The notes under the pieces: model-generated
The model's database searches: none
Seen by the model: the letters and a program-made list of their open reading frames with translations, nothing else
Told to the model about the DNA's origin: nothing
In this document: positions 11,860 to 26,400 of the stretch, piece by piece
How the letters are laid out: every line of letters starts with the position of its first letter
Position numbering within the stretch: position 1 is the stretch's first letter
DNA from: Riptortus pedestris
Taxonomy: Eukaryota; Arthropoda; Insecta; Hemiptera; Alydidae
Direction: 5' to 3'
Assembly: GCA_019009955.1 (NCBI GenBank)
Contig: CM032233.1
Span: 96,380,001-96,444,000, forward strand
DNA: 64,000 nt
Translations under genes and position numbers: made by a program

Positions 11860-13308
11860 CTGAAAACAAAAGAAACACTTTAAATAAAATAGAAAAATAT
11901 AATTCACATAATAAACTAAAACTGTTATTCATATAATAAACAGACTTTCCACCTAGATGGATAGGATGAACGCAGTAACATATTCGCAATACACTATGCT
12001 ATTTTGATCTCATTGAACTTAAGGCAATGTTGTGAATGGTAAGAGATATTCATAAAAAGGATGGAAAAAGTTAACTTACATCACAATAAGGATCAGTTAG
12101 CAAGCTTTGGACTGATATCAATATTTTTGATATAGTTAACGCAAGGCTCCAGTTATTTTGTATTGAATCTAGGCCAACATCTCCATGCCTTGAAACATTA
12201 GGATGGAACACTTTTGTGAGAAATCTGACGACTGGAGGTTTCATTGGGTAACTAAAACACAAAAAGAAATATAGATATCAATACAAACAAAACTACAACT
12301 AAAGGAAATCTAACCTTCTTAAGTCAGGTATTTCCTAAATAAATAAAACAAATGCTTGGAGGTGTGAAAAAGAACTCATTCAATCCTTCACAGGTTTTAT
12401 AACAAAAGCTTCGCTGCTTACATTGGTTCATACCATTATCTTCAGAGCCTAGCTATGTGTGGAGAGCTATTAAGCTGGAGCCACACTCTACCAAAGACCA
12501 AAAGATTCACCATGGAATAAACCGTCCATTAAAAACAAAATTAATTAAATACTTGAAAAATGAGGTTTTAATGTTCATTTAATATGGGGGGGGGGGTTCA
12601 GCTATAGCACACATTTTTATAAAGCTTTGAGGTACCTTCGAAACAAAAGATCTCTGAAAAATCAATATGTTTTTACATCCATATGATATAGTAGTAATAT
12701 TGGTATCGTTTTTACCAAATAATATAATATTTTTTTTTAATATTTCTGTCTGATTAACAAGATTGTCTTGCTAACTACTATAATAAACTTCACAAATTGA
12801 TTTGAGAAAGAACTAGTAATATTATTAGGGTAGATAGGCTCTTATAAAGAAAGTCACACAGGTGGTGTATTCAGCAAATTTCCCTCTTGCTGGAATGAAA
12901 CACTGATCTCGTCCCACCACCTATTCTCTATTTCTCCGATAGTAAGAAGCCAATGCAAACAGGAATTAAAATGTAAGCCGGACATAAATTGCTGAGGGAC
13001 TCAGTTACTCAAATTGAAATATGGATGAAGTAGAAGTAGGGGTTAACAGAACACTGAAACACACGAATGAAATACAAATAACTCGGTTAATATTTGAGTT
13101 AGAGAAAACATACATTGAACAATAGTTGTAGAAAATTAAATTTACAACAATATTTTAATGATGATTTTTTTCCCCTGATGCAATAAATTTCAAATATTTA
13201 ATTCTCCCCTCTTCCTGGTTTTCTTCAGTCATCATCATTAGTTTTACATACAATAAATATTGAGTATGGTATTCAAATGAAAATTAAGACTGCTAGAGCA
13301 TTAACAGA

Positions 13309-13403
<95 letters not shown>

Positions 13404-14415
13404 GCATACACAATTTGGTATGGATGATAATAAAACCAAAGAAAAAATATTTATTTTTAAAAATCCAACATGAAATAAAAATTATTAGTATAATAAAACT
13501 ACCAGGTTAATTCAAAAGTCTGTGTGTTTTTATCATTTTAACATATTCTTGATCAAATTCCAACTCCTTGATTTTGCTGCAGTAATTTTGTATGTGAAGG
13601 GCTGGGTACTATTGAACTAGAGCTTTGCGTTATCTTTCTAGTTGGGTAGAATAAACCTCTGAGATAAAAGTCTGTCACGCAGGGGCTGCGTAAACTAAGC
13701 AGATTTCCCACGGGAAGGTTTACAACAGATAAATAAAAATACTGGTAACACAACTGTGAATGTTAAACAAATAAATACAAACGGTAATAAGAAATCATTC
13801 AGTCAATTTACGTGTTAATAATATCTATAACGGAAAGCGTCTGAATTGTAAACAAACAGGGCAACCAACTTCGCATCGCTGAATAGATAGGATTATTCTA
13901 GACCAGAAAGATGAACAATTAATGAAATATATAGTAATTTGAATGAATCAGAATAATTTCTATCTCAATCAATCAGATTTTAGTAATCCAAGAACAAAAG
14001 AAGACCCCCCCCCCTCAACAGAACGTATTTGTTTGTATCTCGTATAATAAAGCTTTGTTGAAAATAATATTTAGTATTTAACCTTGTAATGAAGCGGTTC
14101 ATGATATAATAGCTTATTATTAATATAACACTAGTAGGAGTGGGGATTTACTGCAAGTTTAAAACTATAAAATCCATATATCTTGGTTAATACTCATTAT
14201 ACGGAAAATATGTATAGAACAATATTTATAGTAAATTTAATTTGCAATAAGATTGTTTTCATACAATTTTTCGATCTGATGTATAGTAACATAGATATTT
14301 CAAATTTTCGAAATTTCTCCCCTCTAAACCCCCCTCCCTCTGGCCCAATTTCAGCTGTTAACAAACATCAAATTTGGTAATGAGTTAACAATCATTGTGC
14401 CGCGATCGCTCACAG

Positions 14416-14473
<58 letters not shown>

Positions 14474-17400
14474 TACGAGGGCGTATTGAAAAGTAAGGTC
14501 TCCTATTTTTTTTTCATAGAAAATTTAATTTATTTACAACTTTGGTTACATCGTTGGAAGGGTTGAATATTTACCTATTTTTCTACATATTCGCCTTGAC
14601 GATCAATAACTTTTTGCATTCTGTTTACCAGCTTTTTAATGCCGGTGCCGTACCACTCTCCCGCCGCGTCACGAAGCCAACTGACGACTGCTTCTTGAAC
14701 TTCCTCATCTGACTTGAATTTCTGTCCCCCAAGGTGTTTCTTGAGAGCGGGAAACAAGTGGTAGTCGCTGGGGGCAAGGTCCGGGCTGTAAGGAGGGTGG
14801 TCGATGATATCCCAGCCGAATCCATTGAGTAGGGTGGTCGTTTGATGTGACACATGTGGACGCGCATTGTCATGAAGCAAACACACTCCTTTGGTGAGCC
14901 TACCCTTTCACATAAACGACCACCCTACTCAATGGATTCGGCTGGGATATCATCGACCACCCTCCTTACAGCCCGGACCTTGCCCCCAGCGACTACCACT
15001 TGTTTCACGCTCTCAAGAAACACCTTGGGGGACAGAAATTCAAGTCAGATGAGGAAGTTCAAGAAGCAGTCGTCAGTTGGCTTCGTGACGCGGCGGGAGA
15101 GTGGTACGGCACCGGCATTAAAAAGCTGGTAAACAGAATGCAAAAAGTTATTGATCGTCAAGGCGAATATGTAGAAAAATAGGTAAATATTCAACCCTTC
15201 CAACAATGTAACCAAAGTTGTAAATAAATTAAATTTTCTATGAAAAAAAAAATAGGAGACCTTACTTTTCAATACGCCCTCGTATATATACATACAGTTT
15301 TGATGGACCTCGTTTTTGTCATATCCTAGGTAGGATGGATGGGCATTTGAAGAAAAATTTTGAAAATCGTGTCATGAGTATGATCTCAATAGCTGATTTC
15401 CCTTAAAGGAAATCTGCTAAAAGTTTGACCTTCAGGAACTAACTCAAAGAAGACAACATCTCCAAAATTTCACCATTCACAGATCATAATTTTTTTATTA
15501 AATCACTCTTTTCTTGTGATGGGGAGGCCTAACTGTCCTGGTTTAACCCACTGTTTAAGGTTATAAGGATTTTTGCACCCATTTTTCATCATAAGAAAAA
15601 AATTTGTTTGATAAAATGAATATCATTTGGGGTTTTCAGAAGATTTTTGCAAATGCTGAGGCATCAAATGGTGTGCAAGATTTATGCAATTTTTGGAACT
15701 AAAATAATGTCACCCAAATGGTGTAAAACTGTTCTGTAAGATACTCCTAATTCTAAAGAAAGTTTTTGCATGTTTCTTTTTCTACACATTTTCTGAATCA
15801 AGAGATCCAGAACATTCAGAGATATTTGGTTTCAAAAGTAAATTCTACTTACTTGAATCTTGTTTAAAGCAAACCTGTACAGTGTACAGTACATTTTAAT
15901 ATTATTAGTATCTTCCACTTTTAATTGGGATGGATTATCTACTGGTTACTACGCGTTTCTATTAGGGTGGGACTAACGATTTGATTTAATAAGTTCGTCA
16001 CTAAATAAAGTCCTATTGCCCAGGTGGGAATTGAACTCACTACTATAGGTTTACCATGTGAGATTAAGAATAACACTTTAATTCTCATGACTAACCTGAG
16101 CCTCAAGTTTATTCTAAGACAGCATTTTTTAATCTTTTAGGAATAATATGACAAAGGTAAATACTGAAGGTACTTATTTAGATTATCTTTTTTTAGCAAT
16201 TAGTAAATATATAGTCTTTTGAATAATCCTGGTAGTTTCAATGAAGGTTGGTATAATTGTTCTTACCTAAATGGGACTTGTAGGTACAAATAAAATATTC
16301 CACCCTCATAGGGACTTCCAACAGGACCAGTAATAGATGCTTGCCAGTGGCAACATTTTTCATCTAAAGGAATTGCATCTATACCTTGAGGAGGATCAGC
16401 TCGAAGTCCTGCAAGGGGGAAAAAGTAAAATGTATTGTAAAAAAAAAAATATCATTTTGAGGGAAATGCGTTTAATGGTTACTCACAGCTTCAAAGGAAA
16501 GAAGGAACAATAAAATGTAGAGAAAGAAATAGGTGAAATAGAGAATAAGTGAGGGAAGACTAAAATATAAAAATTCTTACCTTAAAACATGTAGCTGGAA
16601 TAAATGCGAGTGATTAAGAAAAATAGAGGAAGGAAAAGGAGATAGAACTGATCAAAAGCTCCTACATCATAAGCTATGAGAGAAGTAGATACAAAGCTCT
16701 TTTTCAATAAACTTAAACAGGGAAGACATAGCTTTAGGCTCATAGAAACCAGAGAGGAAGAAAGTTTTTAGAGAAGAAATATCAGTTGCAAAGAAGGCTT
16801 GCAGAGGAGAGACACAGATGCAAGAAAACCTTGCCTGCTGTGTTAGGCTTCCAAGAAGCAGACCAAAACTGTGATCTTGAAATAACCCGGGTTGGGAAGA
16901 GAATAATACAAAGGTGGAAAAATTAATGAGAGATCGGCAAACCCTAATAGAAAGTGGAATCTATATAATTCATAACTTTATTTTATCTAAACTTTAGGGG
17001 AAAAAATGATTTTTTACTCATGACAATCCATATTATATAAATAAATATAGGGTACAAAGGGGTGCCTTCCTTAACAGTCCTGGTCCTTAAGTAAAATTCT
17101 TTTCATTCTTGCTGATGACTTTAGTGTTTAACAGTTCATGTAGAAGGCTAAGGAAATTTTTTTTTTATGCATTTATTCCATATATTTTTTTATGAGATTA
17201 TTCTGTTCATAAGGACAAATACCAGATGTGGCTTATGGGTAAAAGAACATCCAAGGGGGGAAAAAGCAAGCAACAAATTATGTTTTATGAACTTCATAGC
17301 TTACCATTCAAGGGCCTCCACATAGCAATATCTGATATTTGGTAAAAACACAGAACCAATTTTTGAGTGCTAATCAGTTTATTTAGAAGGAAATATTGCT

Positions 17401-20400
17401 GTATAACACATAGCAATAAAGGAGAACAAAATTTCATGAATATATTTTTATTAGAAGGTTGACATTCATCGCCAGTGATGTTACAACCTCAGTCCTTCAT
17501 GAACAAGCATACATATAAATTTATAAATGAACCAAACTTAAGAAAAAAAATATATATATATTTATTAACCGATTTTGGTAAATATTCTTTACTTCAATTT
17601 GACTTTATTTAAAGTTTCTTTTAATTTTTTTAGTTGTATATTTGCCTGTTCATCTAGAACTGAGGATGACACATAATTGGGGACAAATATCGGCTTTCCA
17701 ATAATAAAATATTAATGGAATTTTGTAACTTTAATTTCTTCTTATAAAGGAAATCCACGACCACTGCCATCACTGGGAATATAGACAATACAGGAGGGTG
17801 CACAAAAATGTTCTTATTTTATTATCATGTTCAATAGATTTTATGTTTATACTCTATAATTGTAAATACGTCATTCAAGCCATTTGCCTACATAGGATTT
17901 ATGTCAAAGACTCAGCAAATACATGTTTTTGGATGGCATATTTTGACATGGGGAAAAAACATTTCATTATACAAATCATGGTTGTTCCTCGGTGCTATTT
18001 ACCTTTCAGTTCACTTCTTAATCTGTTTCGCCTCCAGGAATTTTCTTGTCCAGGAGGTTCACTTTGTTTAGACATCTGAAGCAAACAAGCCTTACAGGGA
18101 CAACTGTTCATTCTAAAAATAAAAATAAAACTAGGAAAATGATATTACTAATATAAACATTATAAAGCTCTTATAAAAATAAGTTCCTGATAATATTTTG
18201 CTACAAAAAAAAAGAAGACACAAATAAAATACACTTGGCAGCAAAAAAAAATCGGACACTCTGTTTCTCCTTATAATTTTATTAATTCATGGTATGAATT
18301 AGTTTTTTATAGGTTATCTAAACAAAATTAACTTAAAATGAATAATTTCTATTAATTAAATACAATTATAAAGTAAAACAAGAAATTCCCACTTGCTCCA
18401 AGTATTCGGTGACAATTCTAGCAGTATGCGGGCGAGCATTATCCTGTATTAAAATGAACTCGTCACCAATAAATGAAGGAAACGGGATTACAGCCTCTTG
18501 AAGCACTTCCTCAGTGTACCTCCGAACAGTCAGACCTCCATTATCAAGAACAATCAGCTCAGTATGGGCATGAAAATTAATTCCTTCCCAAACCATAATT
18601 GATTGCCTTTCGAGTGGCCAGGACTCACGAAGAGTACATTGAGCGAAACACTCCCCTGGTTGCCTCCACACTCTCTCGACCATCTGAGTGGTATAGACCA
18701 TCTGTGATTAAAAGAGCTGCCCATTGCTCCTCTGACCAATGGAAATGTTGTTCAGCAAATAACCGATTTTCCCTTTGATGCCTTTCCAGGAGTTGGGGCT
18801 CTGCTGCAGGCTGCCTCGCCTGAAGACCGTGTTCACTCAGTCTCCACCGTATGGTATCCAAGCTGACAACAGTATTTCAGACAATTTGGAGTCTGACCTT
18901 AACCTCTGTAGCCGTTAAATGCCTGGCTCTCAAAACTCAGAGGGCAATAAATCAATCATCTGATCGATTTGTGCCCCTCGGATGGCCACAACTGGCCCTC
19001 TACTCATAGCTCCCAGTCTCTTCCAAACGCCTGAGTGTGTCATGGATAGTAGATCTTGCCACTCCGAGTGCTTGGGCAAAATAGTGTACGCTCCAGACTT
19101 CCTTTGCCAAGGCATTAGCTCGGGCTACATCCACTGCCGAAAGAACCATTTTCCTAGTCTAGAAGGAAAACAACGTTCAATAAAGAATGTAAACGCGTGG
19201 TTAAAAAATTAAAGACGCTCAAAATTGCAATAACCTACTTACAGTTTAGGAGAGTAGAGTCACGTAAAGCAGTCTCCAGACAAATGAGAGTCTTACTCTT
19301 GCCCTGTTAGTCCTGAAGGGATTAGCTTGATGGGAAGAGACCATACTTACTCGAAACTTACCGGATTACCCACAAAAACAAACACAATACAGATAATCTG
19401 CTTTAAAAAAAAAAAAAAATATTCAGTGTCTGGGTTTTTTGCTGCCGAGTATATTTTATGGGTCATTTCTTTTTCTTTCTTATTTTTTTTAATAAGAAGC
19501 CAGTCATTTGGGACTACCCTAATATAATGAGTTCAATCGGCATATATGTGTAATATGTTATACACATAACTAACTCACTAATACAAAAAAATTATATAGG
19601 TTAAATAATATTTAGGTACATTTATTGAATCAAATTTTCTTATTAATTCAATCAATATAAATAACAAAATTAGTTTTCATTGTACAGATGCTACTATAAA
19701 ATTAGCATGGTGGGAAACGGCACCCTCTCCACCCGTTCAAGTTTTAATCATGGGGATTTACTTTTTAAACAATATTCATAATCTATTGAGAAACTTCTAT
19801 ATTAGATTTGCCATTGCATAAAAATTATGCTGGAAGAAGTATTGTATTGTTATTATTCATGATAATTTATTTTTTATTACTTTATTTTGAGGATTAAATA
19901 TATACTAATGCTTCATTGGTAATAATACTTGGGATAGGTTTTATTCAGTAGTTAAGGTAATCAATCCAAACATGTTTCACATAATATTCATGTTTCAAAT
20001 GCCTTGTTTTTTGTTTTTTTTTTAAAAGTTGTAAAACTGATTAAATCACTCAAAATAATTAGTAGAGCATATGGCTTTTATTATATTTTGTAAAATATAA
20101 TATGTAAGCTTTTAATTATTTACTATTCTTGTAATAATTTATATGCTATATATATAATAAATAACTTAATTTAATATTAGTAAAACAATTTTTTATTCAT
20201 CCTTTCTTATTAAAAGGAAAAATTATATAGTTATAATTTGTGCTATCATGAGATTCACTTTCTTATTATAGTATAGTAAAGAAATACTTGTCTTATTATA
20301 AAACTAAAATTTTATAAAATGCTAGTTATCAAAGAGTGTTCAGAAAATCTAACAAATTGTATTAACTTACAGTTTTCCATATATTTTGAACCAGCTTTGT

Positions 20401-23400
20401 ACAAAACAGATTGGTTTATAAATAGGGAATCGCTTTTGAGTGTAACTTTTCCAAATCTCATCTGATAAGTGAGATCTTAATAAATTTCTCCATCGTCTAC
20501 AAACACTTCCAACGCTCCATAATGATAAATCATCGAGGTAAGAAAACATAACAAGGAGAACTGAAAAAAATATATATATTTATAATTCTAAGACTTGTAA
20601 ACATAAAACAAAAATTATGGAAATACAACATTTTTTTCACATTCATATGCAGAAACTTAAAGCTAACTGACTAAAAAGCACTGCAGTTCTAAGAAACCAT
20701 TTAGTGTGGCCAGCAGCTAGATTTTCTTATGCAGAACTTAAACCTCCAAAAACTCTCTCTCAGTGCATCTAACCATCCAAGCCCACATTCATATTAGGAC
20801 AGATGATTATTAGAAACTCCACATCAATTGCATCTATGCCTTCATTTCTGCTGCTCTTTCATGGATCAAAATATTTTTCTTAAAAGTGTTCCCTCCCAAA
20901 TCCTTGATGAGATCCAACATTTCACTGTTATATACAAATATAAATTTGACAAATGTTATGGATATTATTTTTTTTGTGTTTTACTGTAGAGTTTCCAATC
21001 CTCTATTAATCATCCCCAAGTAAAACTAGGAAATGTGAAAGAATTAGATAGGCTGTGGTATGAAGCACTAAACCTCTATAATTTTGAAATTTTAATATTT
21101 ACAAATGTTAAAATTAAATTATATTATAACAAAAATTAAAAGAACTATAAATAATTGTATAATTATGAACATAGAAATTGATACCTTCTGGAGGAAGTTG
21201 ATCGACAGTACAAATAGGTTTATTCGTAATATCTTCGTCTAATGTTGATTGGATTCTAACAACTTGATGAGAAGGTCGGTGTGGCGAGACATGATTCATG
21301 CTGTTCCCAGGAGCTCCCAAAATATTATCAACAGGTTCATCATTGCCAGAATCTCCATCATCTCCACTCTAGAAAAATTAGTAATAACTACATTTGGTTT
21401 CAATATAATATATTATGCAAATTTCCATTTGAAAATTCAATATTCAAGTAGGTGGCATGGTAAAGGCATAAGTAGATATTGTGAACTGAGGGAAAAGAAT
21501 TGAAAGACAAAAGAGGAGATAAAGAAACTAAGTGTTTTGTTGGACTAAAATAATCAGGTAGGAGTAGTTGAAAAAGCCATGGGATCTTTTGAGTGTATAT
21601 GAAAGTCACTAAGTGGTTCCAAAACCTATTTTCATATTTTGGACTTAAATGTTTACAATACACATACAACATTCCACTTGGAGAAGAAAAATTCATATAC
21701 TTCTTGTGAAATTTCATCTGGAACACATTAGGGGAATAGTAGTAGGGGTTCCTTGAACAAAGAGTAAATAAGAGCAGAGAGGCCTTCCAAAGAAGAAAGT
21801 ATAGATGAAGAAGACATTCTGTTTTTAATTTTTCAGATAGAAAACATTTTTAACTCAGCATTGATTTTCTAGATTTAACTCATTAACTGATAAGGATCTG
21901 TAAGTGATAGACACTAACAGCTTAATGATAATTGTGAGATGCAATACAATTTCACCTATTCTCAGATAAAACTTTACCCAAAGAGTGGAGGTATAATGTC
22001 ATCATTGCTATCCAAAGGAAAAGAAACTCTATAGATTGTAGTAACTAGACGTGAAGTAAATCCAACAGGTAAGACTTTTGAGGATTGGCTTAGTTAAAAT
22101 TATTTTCAGTAATAATTTTCCGTGTGGTTAAAATGGAATAGGGGGATAAGGGAGCTATAGATAAAATATATGAAAGAGAAAATGAATACTCATAATTAAT
22201 AGATCCAATGCTGTGTGACATAAGACACAGTTCACTAAAGGAAAGAGAGGGTAAGTTATGTGGACATTTTTTGGGAGGACATTTGGAGGATCTGGTAATA
22301 GATGCTAAAAGTAGATAATAAACCAGGATTCCCATAGACAGATAAATAAATGGCAGTATAGAATAAGCGAAATGAATGTGCTGTCTTGATCATGTGCATT
22401 AACACCTGCATATTTTTACAGAGGGACTGACCCTCGCAAGGGTGGGCAAAGGGATGGTGTCAAGCCGGTGATAGCATAATCTCAGCTAGAATAAAATGTG
22501 AATATGTGAAAAAAAGATTCTAACCCATTGGTAACTGAGCTAAATTGGCAAGATAATTGATTTTATACTCTTGAATATGTAACGATAGACCCATGTGTTT
22601 CTCCCAGGTGCCTAAAGCGGGGAAGTAAACTAAGACTTAATAGATGAAGACAGTTAGGCTGAATGTAACTGTGTATGAAGAGTAGTCAATAAAATTTGTT
22701 TCATTATCCTCTCAATGTTGAGTGGACACTGAGAGAACAGATGGAAGTCCAATCTCAAAGCCCAGTAATGGCACAGCTAAATAAAATCAAGTATGAAATC
22801 CCTAATACCTCTAGTACGAGGGCACAGTGCTTTTACTGCATACCACCCACACCTCCAATCATTAAAATATTTTTTAATATTAAATAACATATAACATGTA
22901 TTATTCATTAAAAATTATATTACACTGAAGTGTGAAATAATCTATCATACATTTCCAAAAACACTTCAACAGCTCTACAAAGAATGACAATTTCTTTATT
23001 TCATTAAGATTAACTCAGAGAAAATATATTTTCTATTAGATCTAAAAGCACTTCATTAAATTATACAACGAAAAGTAGTTACTTATATTTTAACTTCAAT
23101 TCTATTTTTTTTCTTTTTACTCAGTATTTTAATACTATATATTGTAATATTATCTCAAATTTGAGTTGAATACTTTGTTAAAATAATAACAGTTAAAAAC
23201 AAGTCCAATTGCCTCTAAGGACTGCCATTAAGAAGTAAATTTTAGCAGAGACGGATACTGCCCAATTGGCACCTCATTAGGTCTCGTCCACAGGATGATG
23301 TTCTCCTGTTTACTGATTCTATTTCTTACTTTATAAAAATAAGTAAACAAAGTAAAGACAGAATAAAGTAAATATAAAAAAATAAATTGAGACATAATAT

Positions 23401-26400
23401 ATTAAATGAAAATTGAGAAAACACTTAATTTTAATGATACAACTACTAGACTGCATATAAAGAAAGCTCTAAATTCATACTGGTGTTGTTACAGGATCCA
23501 ATCCAATTATATGAGAATAAAAAAAAAGGTTGTCATCCTGCATAAATTATTAAATTGTTTATTACACAATCATTTTGAGTGGCTCAATGAGTCGTTATCT
23601 TCAAACAAAAAACAATAACAAACATACAAATAGTTCCTGTGAACATAAAAAAAAAGAAAACAAATAAGTGAATATTAATAAACAAATAAAAAAAAAAACA
23701 TGTAATTAATATCAAGTCACATTGGAGAGGAGGAAATTGGCCCATTATTGAAATTAGAAAGGCTAAAAACTCAGTCTACTTAGTTGGTCCTCAATGTCCT
23801 ATGTAAAGATGTTCTTCCCTCGCCCTTTCCCGCTCTTTGGGCATCTTTCTTAGAGCATTTCAGCCAGTAGTGAGTGACTTTCTTGTCACTATATAAAATA
23901 TAGGTATATATTTTAAAGTTGGGTTCAAAAAGAGTCGTGAACTTCATTTTATTTATTTGAGAGCAGTACCTTAGCCAAGGTCATTTAGGATCAGTGTGTC
24001 TAGATTCTATCGATTGGTGGAGACTATATCTCACAGATAAGTAAGTTTAACCTTACTTGGTTGGCTGATTTGTTTTAATATAGGCACGTAAGGAACTATT
24101 TATATGTTGGTAATTGCTTTATAGACTGCAAATGATGGCCTACTGAAGCAATGAAACAGAATGTGAAACTAACAATTTGTGGAGGAAGACACGTTTCCTT
24201 TTATTCTCCTTTAAAACACTCGATGTGCCAAGGATCTAATTTTACAGTAAATGAAATAAAGAAACATGAAAATCACCATATGGCTAGAGATTCAGAGCCA
24301 CATTTCAATTTTCTATTGACCATCTTTTTTTCTTTTTGAAACTGAAAAGTTTTCTAAGGTTTTCGGAGAATGAAATTAGAGTATTATTTGATATTTAGCT
24401 TGGTTTTACTTATTTACTTATTATTTTTAGCTTTATTATGAGCCTTATTTAAATTGACTCAAGAATTATTTAAAAATTAATAAGTAATATATGTACATCG
24501 AAAGAATTGATTATTTACCTCTGTAAAATGAGTCTCGTTAGTACAAAAACCTGCTTCTGGGAACAAAAATGAATGACATGTAGTACAAACTGGCTCATCG
24601 AAACACGGTCCATAAAATCCATTGCAGATATAGCAAGAGGCGTGCTGCAAACATAAAATTCATTTTAAAAAAAAATGCATGTCACCACAAATTAAAATAA
24701 ATATATAGTTCATGTTTAAAATTTGTTTGTTGTATAAAATAAAATTATACATTATGTAGAGATATATCAATTCATTTAAAAATCACAAAAGTTATATAAA
24801 GACAATCTGTTAAAAATAAAATAAAAAAAATTAGTATAAAATTAAAGAACAAAATATTAGCCTTCATAACCATTGAGCTGTATAAAATAAAACTTTTTAT
24901 TCATTTCATCTATTTTGTTACTACTTGGATGATCTTAGTTTCTACATTTAATAATAATAATAATTATAAATCTAAGTTAATAATACTATAATAAAATGCT
25001 ACTATAAATACTAGCAGCTTAAAACTTTATTTTAAGCTTAGCTAAAAGAGTTACTAAAGTATATTCTATAAAAAAAAGTAGTAAAGTAATAGAAATTACA
25101 GATTAATTTGTTGATAAACTATCCTTTGTTAAATTTATAAATGATCAATCAGGGAAGATTGAATGTCCCACTAATGCAATCACATAATCTTCCAATGAAT
25201 GATCAGGAAAAAAGCCAACAACCATCATAGTTGAAATCTTGGTGATGATGGAACATATAGATTGAAGATGCTTTACTCCCGTTATCTAAATAAACTCTAT
25301 AGTATCAAAATTTAAATAAACGTTTTTCAAAGTTAAATAAATCAACAAGGCTTTTTTGTTAAAAAAAAAAGCTTAATTTTATGTAAATTTAAGATTTTTA
25401 TTTTATAAGTCAACTAAATCCTAATAACAACCTATAGCTGATATAATTTTCGGGAGGAATTTTCTCATAAATATGGAATCATAACAATGGGTAATCCAAA
25501 CAAAAGTATTTCTATCATCGTTTAATGTGTAATACTTTCTCTAATTGGAATTCAGAAAGTTGTGGATTATTTTCACATTTTGGCAAAGAACTGCTCTTAG
25601 TGGTTATTTCTGTCATCAGTTTTAATATTTGTTACATCTTACAGTTTTATTAGACAAGAGTGTTTGTTCTTATAATAATAGCAATAACATTGGTGTTTAT
25701 TGTTATCATTATTTTGTATGCTTCTGTCAAAATTTAGAAAGTCAATTTTGTAATTGCACAGATGTTAATTTTTTTTAAATTAGTACAATGCCTTGGGTAG
25801 TATAGCAAATTTGTGTATTTCTATATAAATATAACAGGTATAATGTTTTCTCTGTATGAATTATTCTGATCTCTTCACTTTTAATTAATATTCACTTTGC
25901 GTGGTTTAAAAAGAAGTCTAATCTGCTTTGAAACTTAAAATTTAGTATTCTTTCATAACTGAAGAGGAGGAACTAAACTGTCATGTACTTGCAAAATCTG
26001 AGATGACAGGTGTCTAATCTCAATTTGTCTTTCTGTTTGAAAGTATTACAACCAAAATAGGATACCTGCAGGAAAATTTGAATACATATCAACTGCTGTG
26101 AAGATGACATAAGAATGGGCATATCCAACCTATAATAACATAATTCTGGAGAAAATCAAATACGACCCATACTATTTTTCTGTTTGCCATTGACATTTAA
26201 TTATTATGTCCGATATGTTTGTGGTAGATGTTATTCCTCAAATTATATTAACTCAAAATACACAAGATAACAAAACTGCCTGGAGTTGAAGTATGAATAA
26301 ACAAACCATGTACACCCTTAATGTAAAGACAACAAGCCAAAGAATACATTCACAGTTTCTCCATAGATGAAATAAACATATAAAAGAGGAGTTAATTCAC

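Noticed and set aside
14625..15132. Two 82-92 codon frames in the mariner palindrome starting with KRPPYSMDSAGI
   Set aside because: They are the wrong frame of the two inverted transposase arms; the correct frame reads PPYSPDLAPSDYH.
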